Made by a program: the position numbers and the translations under genes | Shown: positions 20,765 to 31,535 of the stretch, piece by piece | Numbering within the stretch: the first letter of the stretch is position 1 | Layout: each line of letters starts with the position of its first letter | Source of the DNA: Lotus japonicus | Taxonomy: Eukaryota > Streptophyta > Magnoliopsida > Fabales > Fabaceae | Length of the DNA stretch: 64,000 nucleotides | NCBI RefSeq assembly: GCF_012489685.1 | Contig: NC_080046.1 | Location: 28,402,223-28,466,222, forward strand | Direction: 5' to 3' | Notes under the pieces: model-generated | What the model saw: only the letters and a program-made list of their open reading frames with translations | What the model was told of the DNA's origin: nothing | The model's database searches: none

Positions 20765-21979
20765 TGTAAGATCAAGTTTTGATCTAGTAGTACAACTCTA
20801 TGTTTTGATGATTACAAGTTAACCTTTTGATATGAACAATTGTGATACTCTAACGTGTTCTTCTGAGTGTGTTATTTACAGGCTCTGACCTCTATTTCAT
20901 CTCACACAAATCAGAAGCACTGTGCTTAAAGAGTGACCCAAGCATCGCTTTCGCATTGTCCATGTTCAGTCTGAACAGTGGAAAAGCTTCAGAAGATCTG
21001 AAGTAAATCAAGCTCTGATAATGACTCAGCTCACTTGAAGCTCTGATGATCCAGAAGATCTGACAACCAAGAGACTCTGAAGGCTCAGAAGCTCTGATGG
21101 TGAAGAAGACTCTGACGATCCAGACTCTGAAGAGTAAAGACTCTGAAGTCCAGAAGCAACTGGCTCTGAAGACCATGTACTGATCCTCTGAAGTGAAGAT
21201 CAGAAGGTACAACGGTCAGAGGATCCAAGCTTCCCTCTGACTCTGATCAATCAGCTTCACAAGTTCCAACACGAAGCGCTCCTCTGATCAGAAGTCTACG
21301 AGGTTAAGGTCAAGTCACTATCCAAAGTACAAAAGCAAAGTGTACTATCCTGACGACCTACCTAACATCCTCAGCCACAGCAGAAGCTGGAATTTCCAGA
21401 ACTGCCCTCTAACGGTAGCATTTCCATGCAACGTTCAACCCTAATCCTTGGAGTATAAATAGAGGATGAAGATTCAAAGAAGCGGCTAGAAGCATTTTAC
21501 ACACGCGCAAGAAATATTCAAATCCTTCTAAGCTTTCTTTCATCTTGAATTTCATTGTGTTTACTATAAGCTTTTTAGAAGCACTTTCTTTGTAAACAAG
21601 AACTTCATATACAGTTGTATAGTTTGCCTTTAGGAGATCAAGGTTGATCGGATCCTAGAGAAGACTAAGAGAGTGAATCTTAGTGTGAGCTAAGTCAGTG
21701 TATTGTTAGTCACTTGTAGGTTTCAAGTGCAGTTGTAACACATACCTGATTAGTGGATTGCCTTCATTCTAAGAAGGAAGAAATCACCTTAACGGGTGGA
21801 CTGGATTAGCTTGAGGGATTTATCAAGTGAACCAGGATAAAAGTCCTTGTGTGCTTTTCTATCTCTTATCTTTAGCACTTAGTTCTCGAAAATATTTGTT
21901 AAAATCTTTAAGGTGGAAGTTTTATCTTGAAAACGTTATTCAAACCCCCCCCCCCTTTTTACCGTTTTTCATACCTTCA
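20765..21979 (+). repeat. LTR between Si1 and Si2 (1,215 bp)
   Basis: It begins TGTAAGATCAAG right after the polypurine tract and ends CCGTTTTTCATACCTTCA. It serves as Si1's 3' LTR and, in a tandem array, would also be Si2's 5' LTR. The primer site expected to follow it is missing, because a foreign fragment (21980-22880) is joined there. A TATA box is at 21454-21461. U3 contains more than ten CTCTGA motifs. Confidence 0.88.
21454..21461 (+). promoter_or_regulatory. TATA box in Si1 LTR
   Basis: TATAAATA after CTTGGAG; the equivalent in the Si2 LTR is TATATAAA at 33649-33656. Confidence 0.6.
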
Positions 21980-22880
21980 CCCCAACCCTTCCTCTATTCC
22001 TAGTAGCAAGCATAGAAGGGGTAATCCCAAAACGGTTCACTAATCTATAACAAACCACCGTTCTGATTATAGAAAAGCATAAAGCAAGCATGCATACAAG
22101 CTTAGATTGATATTCAGAAAATGGGATTCAAGGAAAGAAGAAGACATGTGGGAAAGAACTTAAGATTATAACTCAAATATGAAATGTCTTACAAGGAAAA
22201 CCAAAGCAAAAGAAGATAGATTAGCCAAGAGCCATGCTTGGCTAAGAACCTGAATTACAAGCTTGGAAACCTTCTCTCACTCTCCTAGATGAACCTCAAC
22301 CTCTGAGTTTTACAAAGTATGAAAAGATACAAGAGAAAATGACTAAAATCCTATTTATGGGCAAAAATCACGAGTCTGGGCTATTCCGGGCACTTAGGCG
22401 CCAATTTTGCACGCCTGAGCCCCAATTCAAGCTGAAAATGTGCCTCTGGCAGGCAATTGGCGCCTAGGCACCAATTAAGCACGCCTAGGCGCCAATTCCA
22501 AAATCCTGGAAATAGCAATTGGCGCCTAGGCGCCAATGGAGCACGCCTAGGCGCTCTAAACACTCTGGAAAACCCCTTAATCTTCATTTTAACTCCTTTT
22601 TACTCCTCTTTAAGCCTCTTTAAGCATCCGTTCAATTCACCAAGCTTCTTGACATTTCTTCTTCTTCAGTTTCACCTGATTATTCTCATCAAAGCTCAAG
22701 GAAAAAATATCAAGAATACCAACCATTTAATTGCACAAGGGACTCAAAACTAATGACAATTAACAAAAGACTCAAAACTTGCTAAAATGTAATTAAAGTC
22801 CCTATAAAATCATAAAACTACTAAACTAATCCAAATGCACAAATAAAAGTACAAATGCATGGGAATGCATGAAACACTAA
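21980..22880. mobile_element. Truncated fragment of the G1 LTR family
   Basis: It corresponds to roughly 15130-15960 of the solo LTR G1. It lacks about 385 bases at one end and 80 at the other, and is clearly diverged. It starts immediately after the Si1 LTR (CCCCAACCCTTCC) and ends at GCATGAAACACTA, directly against an inverted gag fragment. No duplication flanks it, so it arrived by rearrangement or template switching, not by ordinary insertion. Confidence 0.85.
22448..22556. repeat. GGCGCC/CCTAGG palindrome array
   Basis: Repeated AATTGGCGCCTAGGCGCC-type units. The unit at 22518-22537 is a perfect 20-bp palindrome (ATTGGCGCCTAGGCGCCAAT). A sparser version is in G1 at 15547-15655. Confidence 0.75.
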
Positions 22881-23102
22881 CATCTTCAAGGAATCGAAGA
22901 TCGCCTTGGCAGAATCACGGTCTGTGATCTTCTCATATTCTTCATATGGGATAGCACTCAGCAAGATAGTTCTTTCTCTGTGATGATCTTTGTACATTTT
23001 CTTTTGAGCTTCAGTCATCTTGTCTTTTGGAATCTTCTCTCCATCTTCATCAACAGGGCGAGTGTAGCCATCGACAATGTGATCCCAGAGATCAGCATCA
23101 AA
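22881..23102 (-). pseudogene. Inverted copia gag fragment
   Basis: On the minus strand this reads ADLWDHIVDGYTRPVDEDG, KMTEAQKKMYKDHHRERTIL and SAKAIFDSLKM, a piece of SIRE-type gag of about 73 residues. It points the opposite way from the Si2 gag that starts at 23103, to which it is joined. The gag N-terminus expected in Si2 is not present in the sense orientation, so part of gag was either flipped or supplied by another copy. Confidence 0.85.
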
Positions 23103-23917
23103 TCCAAGAACTGAAAAAGAACTTATCTGCTGTATTCGCTTCTTTCTCTACCTCTGACGATGAAAACGAGGTATTCGCTTCTTTCTCTACCTCTGAACTG
23201 AAACATGCATTGTCTGATATTATGGATAAGTATAACTCCTTATTGTCTAAGCATAAGAAGCTGAAAAAGAACTTATCTGCTGTTTCCAAGACTCCTTCTG
23301 AACATGAGAAAATTATTTCTGATTTGAAAAATGATAATCATGCCTTGATCAATTCTAACTCTGTGCATAAGAACCAAATTGCTAAGTTAGAAGAAATTGT
23401 TGCATGTGATGCCTCTGATTGTAGAAATGAATCTAAGTATGAAAAGTCTTTTCAAAGATTCCTAGCTAAAAGCGTGGATAGAAGCTTAATGGCTTCAATG
23501 ATCTATGGCGTTAGCAGAAATGGAATGCATGGCATTGGCTATTCTAAACCAATTAGAAATGAGCCCTCTGTGTCTAAAGCTAAATCCTTATATGAATGCT
23601 TTGTTCCCTCTGGTACCATCTTGCCTGATCCTGTACCTGCTAAAGTTGCTAAAAACCCTCTTAAAAAGGGATCTTTCTCTATGACTAAATATCATGCAAA
23701 TATTCCTTTAAAATATCATGTTGAGACACCCAAGGTGATCAGAACCTCTGGGGTAACTAACAAGAGAGGACCCAGAAAGTGGGTACCTAAGGACAAGATT
23801 ATCTATGTTGCAGATATCCTTAATAGCTCCACTGAAACACCAATCATGGTATCTGGACAGTGGATGCTCGCGTCACATGACGGGAGAAAGGCGTATGTTC
23901 CGAGAGCTGAAACTTAA
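23103..23917 (+). pseudogene. Si2 gag C-terminal part
   Basis: The frame reads ELKKNLSAV, heptad-like LLSKHKKLKKNLSAV, and HEKIISDLKNDNHALIN, then basic NKRGPRKWVPKDKIIYVADI, the end of SIRE-like gag. Small direct repeats (for example TATTCGCTTCTTTCTCTACC at about 23129 and 23172) show local duplication near the broken start. No zinc knuckle is visible in this piece. The frame overlaps the protease frame by about 110 bases and stops at 23917. Confidence 0.8.
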
Positions 23918-24399
23918 GCCTAGAGGCGAAGTTGGCTTTGGAGGAAATGAAAAGGGTAAAATTGTTGGTACTGGTACTATTTGTGTAGATAGTAGTCCAT
24001 GCATTGATAATGTGTTATTGGTAGATGGCTTAACACATAACTTATTGTCTATAAGTCAATTAGCTGACAAGGGTTATGATGTTATATTCAATCAAAAGTC
24101 CTGCCGGGCTGTAAGTCAGATCGATGGCTCTGTTCTGTTTAACAGCAAGAGGAAGAACAACATTTATAAGATCAGATTATCTGAGTTGGAGGCTCAGAAT
24201 GTGAAGTGCCTTCTGTCTGTTAATGAAGAGCAGTGGGTATGGCATAGACGGTTAGGGCATGCCAGTATGAGAAAGATTTCTCAGCTGAGCAAGCTAAACC
24301 TTGTCAGGGGCTTACCCAATCTGAAGTTCGCTTCAGACGCTCTTTGTGAAGCATGTCAGAAAGGCAAATTCACAAAAGTCCCTTTCAAGGCAAAGAATG
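23805..24399 (+). CDS. Si2 protease and integrase zinc region
   Basis: This frame, different from gag, has the copia protease box WYLDSGCSRHMTG near residue 15, then LLSISQLADKGYDV. The gag-pre-integrase/zinc-binding region follows: WHRRLGHASMRKI (HH) and CEACQKGKF (CxxC). The aspartate of DSG is intact. The protein continues across the solo LTR to 25721, where [16 protein letters not shown] resumes the integrase. The gag-to-pol frame change could be programmed or a lesion; I cannot tell. Confidence 0.88.
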
Positions 24400-24990
24400 T
24401 GAAGGTGTGAAAAACGACTAGAAGGGGGGGTTGAATAGCGTTTTCAATATAAAAACTTTCCCCTTAAGATTTAAAGTAAATCTTTTCGGTTTCTCTAAGA
24501 TAGATGGTGCAGCGGATAAAGATAGAGAGAAGACAAAAGCACACAAGTATTTTATCCTGGTTCACTTGATAAATCCCTCAAGCTAATCCAGTCCACCCGT
24601 TAAGGTGATTTCTTCCTTCTTAGAATGAAGGCAATCCACTAATCAGATAATTGTTACAACTGCACTTGAAACCTACAAGTGACTAACAATACACTGACTT
24701 AGCTATCACTAAGATTCACTCTCTTAGTCTTCTCTAGGATCCGATCAACCTTGATCTCCTAAAGGAATCACCACTAAGATTCACTCTCTTAGTCTTCTTA
24801 AGGATACTGACCTACCCGGTCCCTTAAGGAAAATCAAACAACTGTTTGAGGTTGGTGTTTACAAAGGTTTGCTTCTAAATAAGCTGAGTGTAAACCAAAT
24901 AAGAATAGACGAAGAAAGTAGAGGCTTGAATCTTTTCTTGTATTGCAGCTCTTTGTTTTCTCTCACTCTTGCTTTCTTCTTTTCTTCAGC

Positions 24991-24999
24991 CTTTTATAG
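24991..24999 (-). promoter_or_regulatory. TATA box in inverted Si solo LTR
   Basis: ACTATAAAAGG on the minus strand, at the position matching the TATA boxes of the other Si LTRs. Confidence 0.55.
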
Positions 25000-25315
25000 T
25001 CCAAGGTGCAAAGGATATTTCTGTTGAGAGAATATGACCGTTGGAGGGCATTTCTGGAACTTCCAGAATCTGCTGTGGCTGAGAACGTTAGGTAGGTCGT
25101 CAGGAAGGTACACTTGCTTTTGTACTTGGATAGCGACTTGACCTTTTAACCTAGGAGACTTCTGATCAGAGTTATGCTTCGTGTTGAAACTTGTGAAGCT
25201 TGGTGATCAGAGTCAGAGGGATGCTTGGATCCTCTGACCTTCGTAACTTCTGCTTCTGGACCTTCAGAGCTTCTGAACCTTCAGAGCCTCTGGTCCCTCA
25301 GAGCTTCTGGTCTTC

Positions 25316-25560
25316 AGATCTTCTGATCCTCTGATCTTCTGATCCTCTGATCCTCTGATCCTCAGATCCTCTGATCTTCAGATCCTCTGATCTTCAGATC
25401 CTCTGATCTTCAGATCTTCTGATCCTCTGATCCTCTGATCCTCAGATCCTCTGATCTTCAGATCCTCTGATCTTCAGATCCTCTGATCTTCAGATCCTCT
25501 GATCCTCAGATCCTCTGATCTTCAGATCCTCTGATCCTCAGATCTTCTGATCTTCAGAAC
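25316..25560 (-). repeat. CTCTGATC/CAGATC minisatellite in solo LTR U3
   Basis: About 245 bases of short units such as CTTCAGATCCTCTGAT, head to tail with small variations. The same CTCTGA motif is scattered through U3 of the other Si LTRs, so this is a local expansion of a motif already present. Confidence 0.9.
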
Positions 25561-25715
25561 TTCTGACGAATATATCTTCTGGTGTCAGAATCAGAACCTG
25601 TTTGTCAAAAACACCCAAGACAAACATTAGAGTATCATAGTTGTTCATCCACAAATAAATACTTGTTATCATCAAAACATAGAGTTGTACCACATGACCA
25701 AAACTTGATCTTACA

Positions 25716-28230
25716 GAATGTTGTCTCAACCTCAAGGCCGTTGGAACTTCTGCATATCGACCTTTTTGGACTAGTGAAAACTGAGTCTATAGGTGGCAAG
25801 AGATATGGGATGGTTATCGTTGATGACTATAGCCGCTGGACATGGGTAAAGTTTCTAACCCGCAAGGATGAGTCTCATGCTGTGTTCTCTACCTTTATTG
25901 CTCAAGTGCAAAACGAGAAGGCTTGTAGGATTGTGCGTGTCAGAAGTGACCATGGTGGAGAGTTTGAGAATGATAAGTTTGAGAGTCTGTTTGATTCCTA
26001 TGGAATTGCACATGATTTCTCTTGTCCCAGAACTCCTCAACAAAATGGTGTTGTTGAGAGGAAGAACAGAACTCTTCAGGAGATGGCTAGAACCATGCTC
26101 CAAGAAACTGGCATGGCTAAGCCCTTTTGGGCAGAGGCAGTAAATACAGCATGTTACATTCAGAACAGAATCTCTGTAAGACCAATTCTGAATAAGACTC
26201 CTTATGAATTGTGGAAGAACATAAAACCCAACATTTCTTATTTTCATCCTTTTGGATGTGTTTGTTATGTTCTCAATACTAAGGATAGATTGCATAAATT
26301 TGATGCTAAGTCTTCTAAGTGTCTATTACTCGGTTACTCTGAGAGATCTAAAGGTTTTCGATTTTATAATACTGATGCTAAGACTATTGAAGAATCTATT
26401 CATGTTAGATTTGATGATAAGCTTGACTCTGACCAGTCAAAGCTAGTTGAAAAGTTTGCAGATTTAAGCATTAATGTTTCTGACAAAGGCAAAGCTCCAG
26501 AGAAAGATGAGCCAGAGGAAGATGAACCAGAGGAAGAAGCTGGTCCCTCTAACTCACAAACTCTGAAGAAGAGCAGAATCACTGCAGCTCACCCTAAGGA
26601 ATTGATTCTGGGCAACAAAGACGAACCAGTCAGAACCAGATCTGCCTTCAGACCCTCTGAAGAGACCTTGCTGAGTCTGAAAGGATTGGTGTCCTTAGTT
26701 GAACCCAAGTCCATAGATGAAGCTCTTCAGGACAAGGATTGGATTCTGGCCATGGAAGAAGAATTGAATCAATTCTCCAAGAATGATGTTTGGAGCTTAG
26801 TGAAGAAACCTGAGAGTGTCCATGTCATTGGAACGAAGTGGGTATTCAGAAACAAGCTGAATGAGAAAGGAGATGTAGTCAGAAACAAGGCAAGGCTAGT
26901 TGCTCAAGGCTATAGCCAGCAGGAAGGAATAGACTACACTGAAACATTTGCTCCAGTAGCAAGACTGGAGGCAATCAGACTGTTGATCTCTTTCTCAGTA
27001 AATCACAACATAGTTCTACATCAGATGGACGTAAAGAGTGCCTTCCTAAATGGTTATATCTCAGAGGAAGTCTATGTTCATCAACCCCCTGGTTTTGAAG
27101 ATGAGAAGAAACCAGACCATGTGTTCAAATTGAAGAAATCACTCTACGGTCTGAAGCAAGCTCCCAGAGCATGGTATGAGAGACTTAGCTCATTCCTTCT
27201 GGAGAATGAGTTTGTAAGGGGTAAAGTAGATACAACTTTTTTTTGCAAGACTTATAAAGATGATATCTTAATTGTTCAAATTTATGTTGATGATATTATA
27301 TTTGGTTCTGCTAATCAATCTCTATGCAAAGAATTTTCTGAGATGATGCAGGCTGAATTTGAGATGAGTATGATGGGAGAATTAAAGTACTTTCTGGGAA
27401 TACAAGTTGATCAAACACCAGAAGGAACATATATCCATCAGAGCAAGTACACTAAAGAACTTCTGAAGAAGTTCAATATGCTGGAATCTACAGTGGCCAA
27501 AACTCCAATGCATCCTACATGCATTCTGGAAAAAGAAGATAAAAGTGGTAAAGTATGTCATAAGCTCTATCGTGGCATGATAGGTTCTCTTCTATACTTA
27601 ACTGCATCTAGGCCAGATATATTATTTAGTGTTCACTTATGTGCTCGTTTCCAATCAGATCCAAGGGAAACCCACTTAACTGCTGTTAAGAGGATCCTAA
27701 GGTATCTGAAAGGCACCACTAACCTTGGCTTGATGTATAAGAAAACATCAGAGTATAAGCTTTCAGGTTACTGTGATGCTGATTATGCTGGAGATAGAAC
27801 AGAGAGAAAAAGTACTTCTGGAAATTGTCAATTTCTGGGAAGCAATCTAGTCTCATGGGCAAGCAAGAGGCAATCAACCATTGCACTATCAACTGCAGAG
27901 GCAGAATACATCTCAGCAGCAATATGCAGCACTCAGATGCTCTGGATGAAACATCAGCTGGAGGATTATCAGATCCTTGAGAGCAATATCCCAATCTATT
28001 GTGATAACACTGCTGCAATCTCATTGAGTAAGAATCCTATCTTGCATTCAAGGGCAAAGCACATCGAGGTAAAGTATCACTTTATTAGAGATTATGTACA
28101 GAAGGGCGTACTTCTTCTGAAGTTTGTTGATACTGACCATCAATGGGCAGATATCTTTACAAAGCCCTTAGCAGAGGATAGATTTAATTTTATTCTGAAA
28201 AATCTAAACATGGACTTTTGTCCAGAGTGA
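25716..28230 (+). CDS. Si2 integrase, RT and RNase H
   Basis: About 838 codons run without a stop. The integrase core has LLHIDLFG and VIVDDYSRW (first Asp), SDHGGEFEN (second Asp) and [15 protein letters not shown] (Glu). An acidic linker follows, then RT with [34 protein letters not shown] and the catalytic [10 protein letters not shown]. RNase H has [18 protein letters not shown] and YCDNTAAIS, and the protein ends LNMDFCPE. The upstream ATG at 25582 lies in the inserted LTR and is not the real start. All catalytic residues I can check are present. The polyprotein is split only by the solo LTR and the gag-pol frame change. Confidence 0.95.
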
Positions 28231-28673
28231 AGATGGATCAGAACCTCTGACTATGATACTTCTTGATCAGAAGATGTCTAGTCCAGAAGGTAACTCAATC
28301 AGAGTGTGTGTACCCACTGGTACTGACTCTGAAGCTGAGACAACAACGTGTGTGTCAGTTTTTCTGATGCATAGTTCCTTGTGCCCGTGTGACAGTCTGT
28401 TATGATTGTGTGTAGATATGCTTCTCTCCTGTGTGTGATTGTGTATTTTACTGTTACTACTATCTTTAATTTTCAACCGTTGATCTTAAAGTGCTTTTTG
28501 AATCAACAACGGTTATTTGATAAAACCCACTATACACACACGTTCTCTTTCACTTCCGGTTTTTACTCTCGCTCTCTCTGCTTTTTCAAAACCGCCTTTT
28601 CTCGATTTCTCTCTCGATCTCTCTTCATCTTTCAACCTTCATCTTCTACCTCAAACCTTCAACCGCTTCAAAG
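28231..28673 (+). other. Si2 pol-env spacer with CT-rich leader
   Basis: 443 bases without an ORF. The last 130 (28540-28670) are strongly CT-rich (CTCGCTCTCTCTGC, CTCGATTTCTCTCTCGATC), like a plant 5' untranslated region. TATA-like GATAAAACC at about 28518 precedes it. This suggests that the env-like ORF may have its own promoter, not only readthrough or splicing. Confidence 0.45.
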
Positions 28674-31535
28674 ATGGTGAGACAAACCAGAAGATCTACT
28701 GCAGATGCACCTCAGTTCCCTCACATGGTAGTTGGTCTGGCAACGGGTCAAAGGGGCCCTGAGAATCCGACACCAGATCCAGTTCAAGCTCAAGAGCAGA
28801 TTCTTCCAATTGCAGAACGGGGCTGTGCCGTTCACTGTGTATATCCTCTTGAGGAACTCAAAGTCCTGGCAGAATGGAGATTCAACCTCGACAACCTGGC
28901 TACAAATGGGTATGATCTTCGTCCCGAAGTCCAAGCTCAAGGTTGGGGAAATTACTTCAACAGACTTCGAGGACCGGTGTATGATAGATTGGTCAAGGAA
29001 TTCTGGAAGCACGCCGACTGCGATGATACTCAGGTGGTATCTTACATTCTCGGAAGAAAGATCATCATCACCGAGAAGTCGTTCGTGAATCTGCTGGGTG
29101 CAGACACTGCTTATGGGTATCGTTTCCAACTCACGGAATCGAAGCTGAAACCCAGCACCAAGGATACAATCAACCAGGCCCTGTACACCACCTTCAAACC
29201 AGGCAAGACGAGTTACAAGGTGATGGACCTTCATCCCAAGCTCAGGATCTGGCACAAGATCCTGCTTCACTGCATAAACCAGAGACCGAAGGGCAGTTCT
29301 CCAGACTACATCAACTTCAACCAGAAGGTGATGTTGTTCTTCATCCAAGATCAGAAGAAGATCTGCCTTCCCTACTTCCTGTTCTCCTACTTGAAGGAAT
29401 GCATCCGGAAGTCTCGCACCACTGCCTCCATCAAGTCTGCAATCAAATATATCCCTTTTGGGAGGCTGCTCTCAGACTTTCTCATTGAAAGCAACCTGGT
29501 GCAAGATCTGGTTAATGCTGGATGTGTAGAAGATCTTAGCACAATTGTCAGTGATGTCTTCACTGCAAATTCTCTGAAGAAGATGGGTTTGGTCCAGAAG
29601 AAGATTGCTCCTGCTCATGAAGACACATCTTCTGAGATCAGAGGTAGAAGGATGCCTCTGAATGACTACCCTCTGTGGACTCAGGCAGACAATCCTGACG
29701 CCATCAGGTGCTATGTTGAAGACCTCAGGGCTCAAGGATTCGAAATTGACCTTGATGATTTCGTCAGCAGACTACCGCCAGCTCCAGAGTTTCCTTCTCC
29801 TCCCAAGAAGAAAGCTCAGAGGAAGATGCTACTGGACGAATCTTCTGAGGAATCCGATGTTCCTCTGGTCACAAAGAAGACGAAGAGAAAGCCTGATGAT
29901 GGTGATGATAGTGACAATGAGGATGGTCCTCCCAAAAAGAAGAAGAAGACGGTCAGAATCGTGGTGAAGCCTACTCGGGTGGAACCAGCTGCTGAAGTGG
30001 TCAGAAGGACTGAACCTCCTGCCAGAGTGACTAGATCATCAGCACATCCAAGTAAGCCTGCACTTGCCTCTGATGATGATTTGAATTTATTTGATGCACT
30101 CCCTATTTCTGCCTTGCTCCAACACTCCTCAAATCCCTTCACTCCTATTCCTGAATCCCAACCAGCCGCACAAACCACCACTCCACCACATTCCCCAAGA
30201 TCTTCCTTCTTTCAACCTTCCCCTACTGAAGCACCTCTCTGGAATTTGCTTCAGAACCAACCCTCTAGGTCAGAAGAACCAACCTCTCTCCTTACCATTC
30301 CATACGACCCATTATCTTCTGAACCCATCATCCATGAACAACCAGAGCCCAACCAACCAGAACCACAACCCAGAACGTCTGATCACTCTGTTCCCAGAGC
30401 ATCAGCACGTCCTGCTGCCAGAGCCACGGATACAGACTCTTCCACAGCCTATACACCTGTATCCTTCCCGACCAATGTTGCTGATTCTTCTCCCTCCAAT
30501 AACTCTGAATCTATTAGAAAATTCATGGAGGTTAGAAAAGAAAAGGTGTCTACCTTAGAGGAGTATTACCTCACCTGTCCAAGCCCTAGGAGATATCCTG
30601 GCCCTCGACCTGAATGTCTAGTTGACCCAGATGAACCTATCTTGGCCAATCCTTTACAAGAGGCAGACCCTTTGGCTCAACAAGCTCACCCTGCCCCTGA
30701 CCAACAAGAGCCTATTCAACCAGAACCTGAACCCGAACATTCAGTGTCTAACCAATCCTCGGTTAGATCACCCCATCCTCTGGTTGAAACTTCAGACCCT
30801 CACCTTGGAACCTCTGAACCCAATACTCGAATGTTTAACATTGGTTCTCCACAAGGTGCCTCTGAAGCTCATAGCAGCAACCACCCAGCCTCACCTGAAC
30901 CCAACCTCTCCATAATTCCCTATACTCACCTCCAACCCACATCTCTCTCTGAGTGCATCAATATTTTCTATCATGAAGCCTCTTTGAGGCTCCGCAATGT
31001 GCACGGTCAGACTGACCTCAGTGAGAATGCTGAATGTGTGGCTGATGAGTGGAACAATCTGGGCACTTGGCTAGTGGCTCAAGTTCCAATTATGATGCAG
31101 CTCCTGCATGCAGAGGGAAGTCAGAGCATTGAGGCTGCAAAGCAAAGGTTTGCTCGAAGGGTGGCTCTTCATGAACAAGAACAGAGAAATAAGCTTCTTG
31201 AAGCTATTGAAGAAGCCAAGAGAAAGAAGGCTCAAGCAGAAGAAGCTGCACGTCTTGCAGCAGCTCAAGCTGAACAAGCCAGACTTGAGGCAGAGCGACT
31301 TGAAGCTGAGGCTGAAGCTCTTCGATGCCAAGCACTTGCACCAGTTGTGTTTACTCCTGCTGCTTCTGCTTCCATTCCAGATCCTCAAGCTGCTCAGAAT
31401 GTTCCTTCCAGTTCTACTCAGCCAAGCTCATCCCGACTCAACATCATGGAACAGCGTCTTGACATTCATGAATCCATGCTGATTGAGATGAAGCACATGA
31501 TGATGGAACTTCTGAGACGAACTGACAAACCTTAG
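28674..31535 (+). CDS. Si2 env-like / accessory ORF (953 codons)
   Basis: A complete ORF in the position called env in SIRE-type elements. Residues about 50-240 (WRFNLDNLATNGYDLRPEVQ, YDRLVKEFWKHADCDDTQVV, SYILGRKIIITEKSF) resemble the domain annotated as putative plant transposon protein (PF20167, from memory). Then come FGRLLSDFLIES, LNDYPLWTQADNP, a basic KKTKRKP/PPKKKKKTVRIVV block like a nuclear localisation signal, and a 450-residue Pro/Ser/Glu-rich linker. The C-terminus is a coiled coil near 830-890 (QARLEAERLEAEAEALRC). No signal peptide or membrane helix is evident, so a nuclear or capsid-associated role is as likely as an envelope. The start follows a CT-rich leader. Confidence 0.85.
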   Translation: MVRQTRRSTADAPQFPHMVVGLATGQRGPENPTPDPVQAQEQILPIAERGCAVHCVYPLEELKVLAEWRFNLDNLATNGYDLRPEVQAQGWGNYFNRLRGPVYDRLVKEFWKHADCDDTQVVSYILGRKIIITEKSFVNLLGADTAYGYRFQLTESKLKPSTKDTINQALYTTFKPGKTSYKVMDLHPKLRIWHKILLHCINQRPKGSSPDYINFNQKVMLFFIQDQKKICLPYFLFSYLKECIRKSRTTASIKSAIKYIPFGRLLSDFLIESNLVQDLVNAGCVEDLSTIVSDVFTANSLKKMGLVQKKIAPAHEDTSSEIRGRRMPLNDYPLWTQADNPDAIRCYVEDLRAQGFEIDLDDFVSRLPPAPEFPSPPKKKAQRKMLLDESSEESDVPLVTKKTKRKPDDGDDSDNEDGPPKKKKKTVRIVVKPTRVEPAAEVVRRTEPPARVTRSSAHPSKPALASDDDLNLFDALPISALLQHSSNPFTPIPESQPAAQTTTPPHSPRSSFFQPSPTEAPLWNLLQNQPSRSEEPTSLLTIPYDPLSSEPIIHEQPEPNQPEPQPRTSDHSVPRASARPAARATDTDSSTAYTPVSFPTNVADSSPSNNSESIRKFMEVRKEKVSTLEEYYLTCPSPRRYPGPRPECLVDPDEPILANPLQEADPLAQQAHPAPDQQEPIQPEPEPEHSVSNQSSVRSPHPLVETSDPHLGTSEPNTRMFNIGSPQGASEAHSSNHPASPEPNLSIIPYTHLQPTSLSECINIFYHEASLRLRNVHGQTDLSENAECVADEWNNLGTWLVAQVPIMMQLLHAEGSQSIEAAKQRFARRVALHEQEQRNKLLEAIEEAKRKKAQAEEAARLAAAQAEQARLEAERLEAEAEALRCQALAPVVFTPAASASIPDPQAAQNVPSSSTQPSSSRLNIMEQRLDIHESMLIEMKHMMMELLRRTDKP

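Larger units (their letters stand above)
24400..25715 (-). mobile_element. Inverted solo LTR of the Si family inside Si2 pol
   Basis: It starts TGAAGGTGTGAAAAAC and ends GATCTTACA, the reverse complement of the Si LTR ends. It is flanked by GAATG at 24395-24399 and 25716-25720. Removing it with one GAATG restores the integrase frame ([10 protein letters not shown]). It is about 100 bp longer than the other two Si LTRs because of an expanded repeat at 25316-25560. Confidence 0.93.

Noticed and set aside
25316..25560. CTTCAGATCCTCTGAT array as a centromeric or other satellite
   Set aside because: It is confined to one solo LTR, only 245 bases, and grows out of a motif already common in that LTR family.
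28668..29348. 226-codon minus-strand ORF opposite the Si2 env-like ORF
   Set aside because: It is the reverse shadow of a well-supported coding region and has no counterpart in Si1, where that part is deleted.
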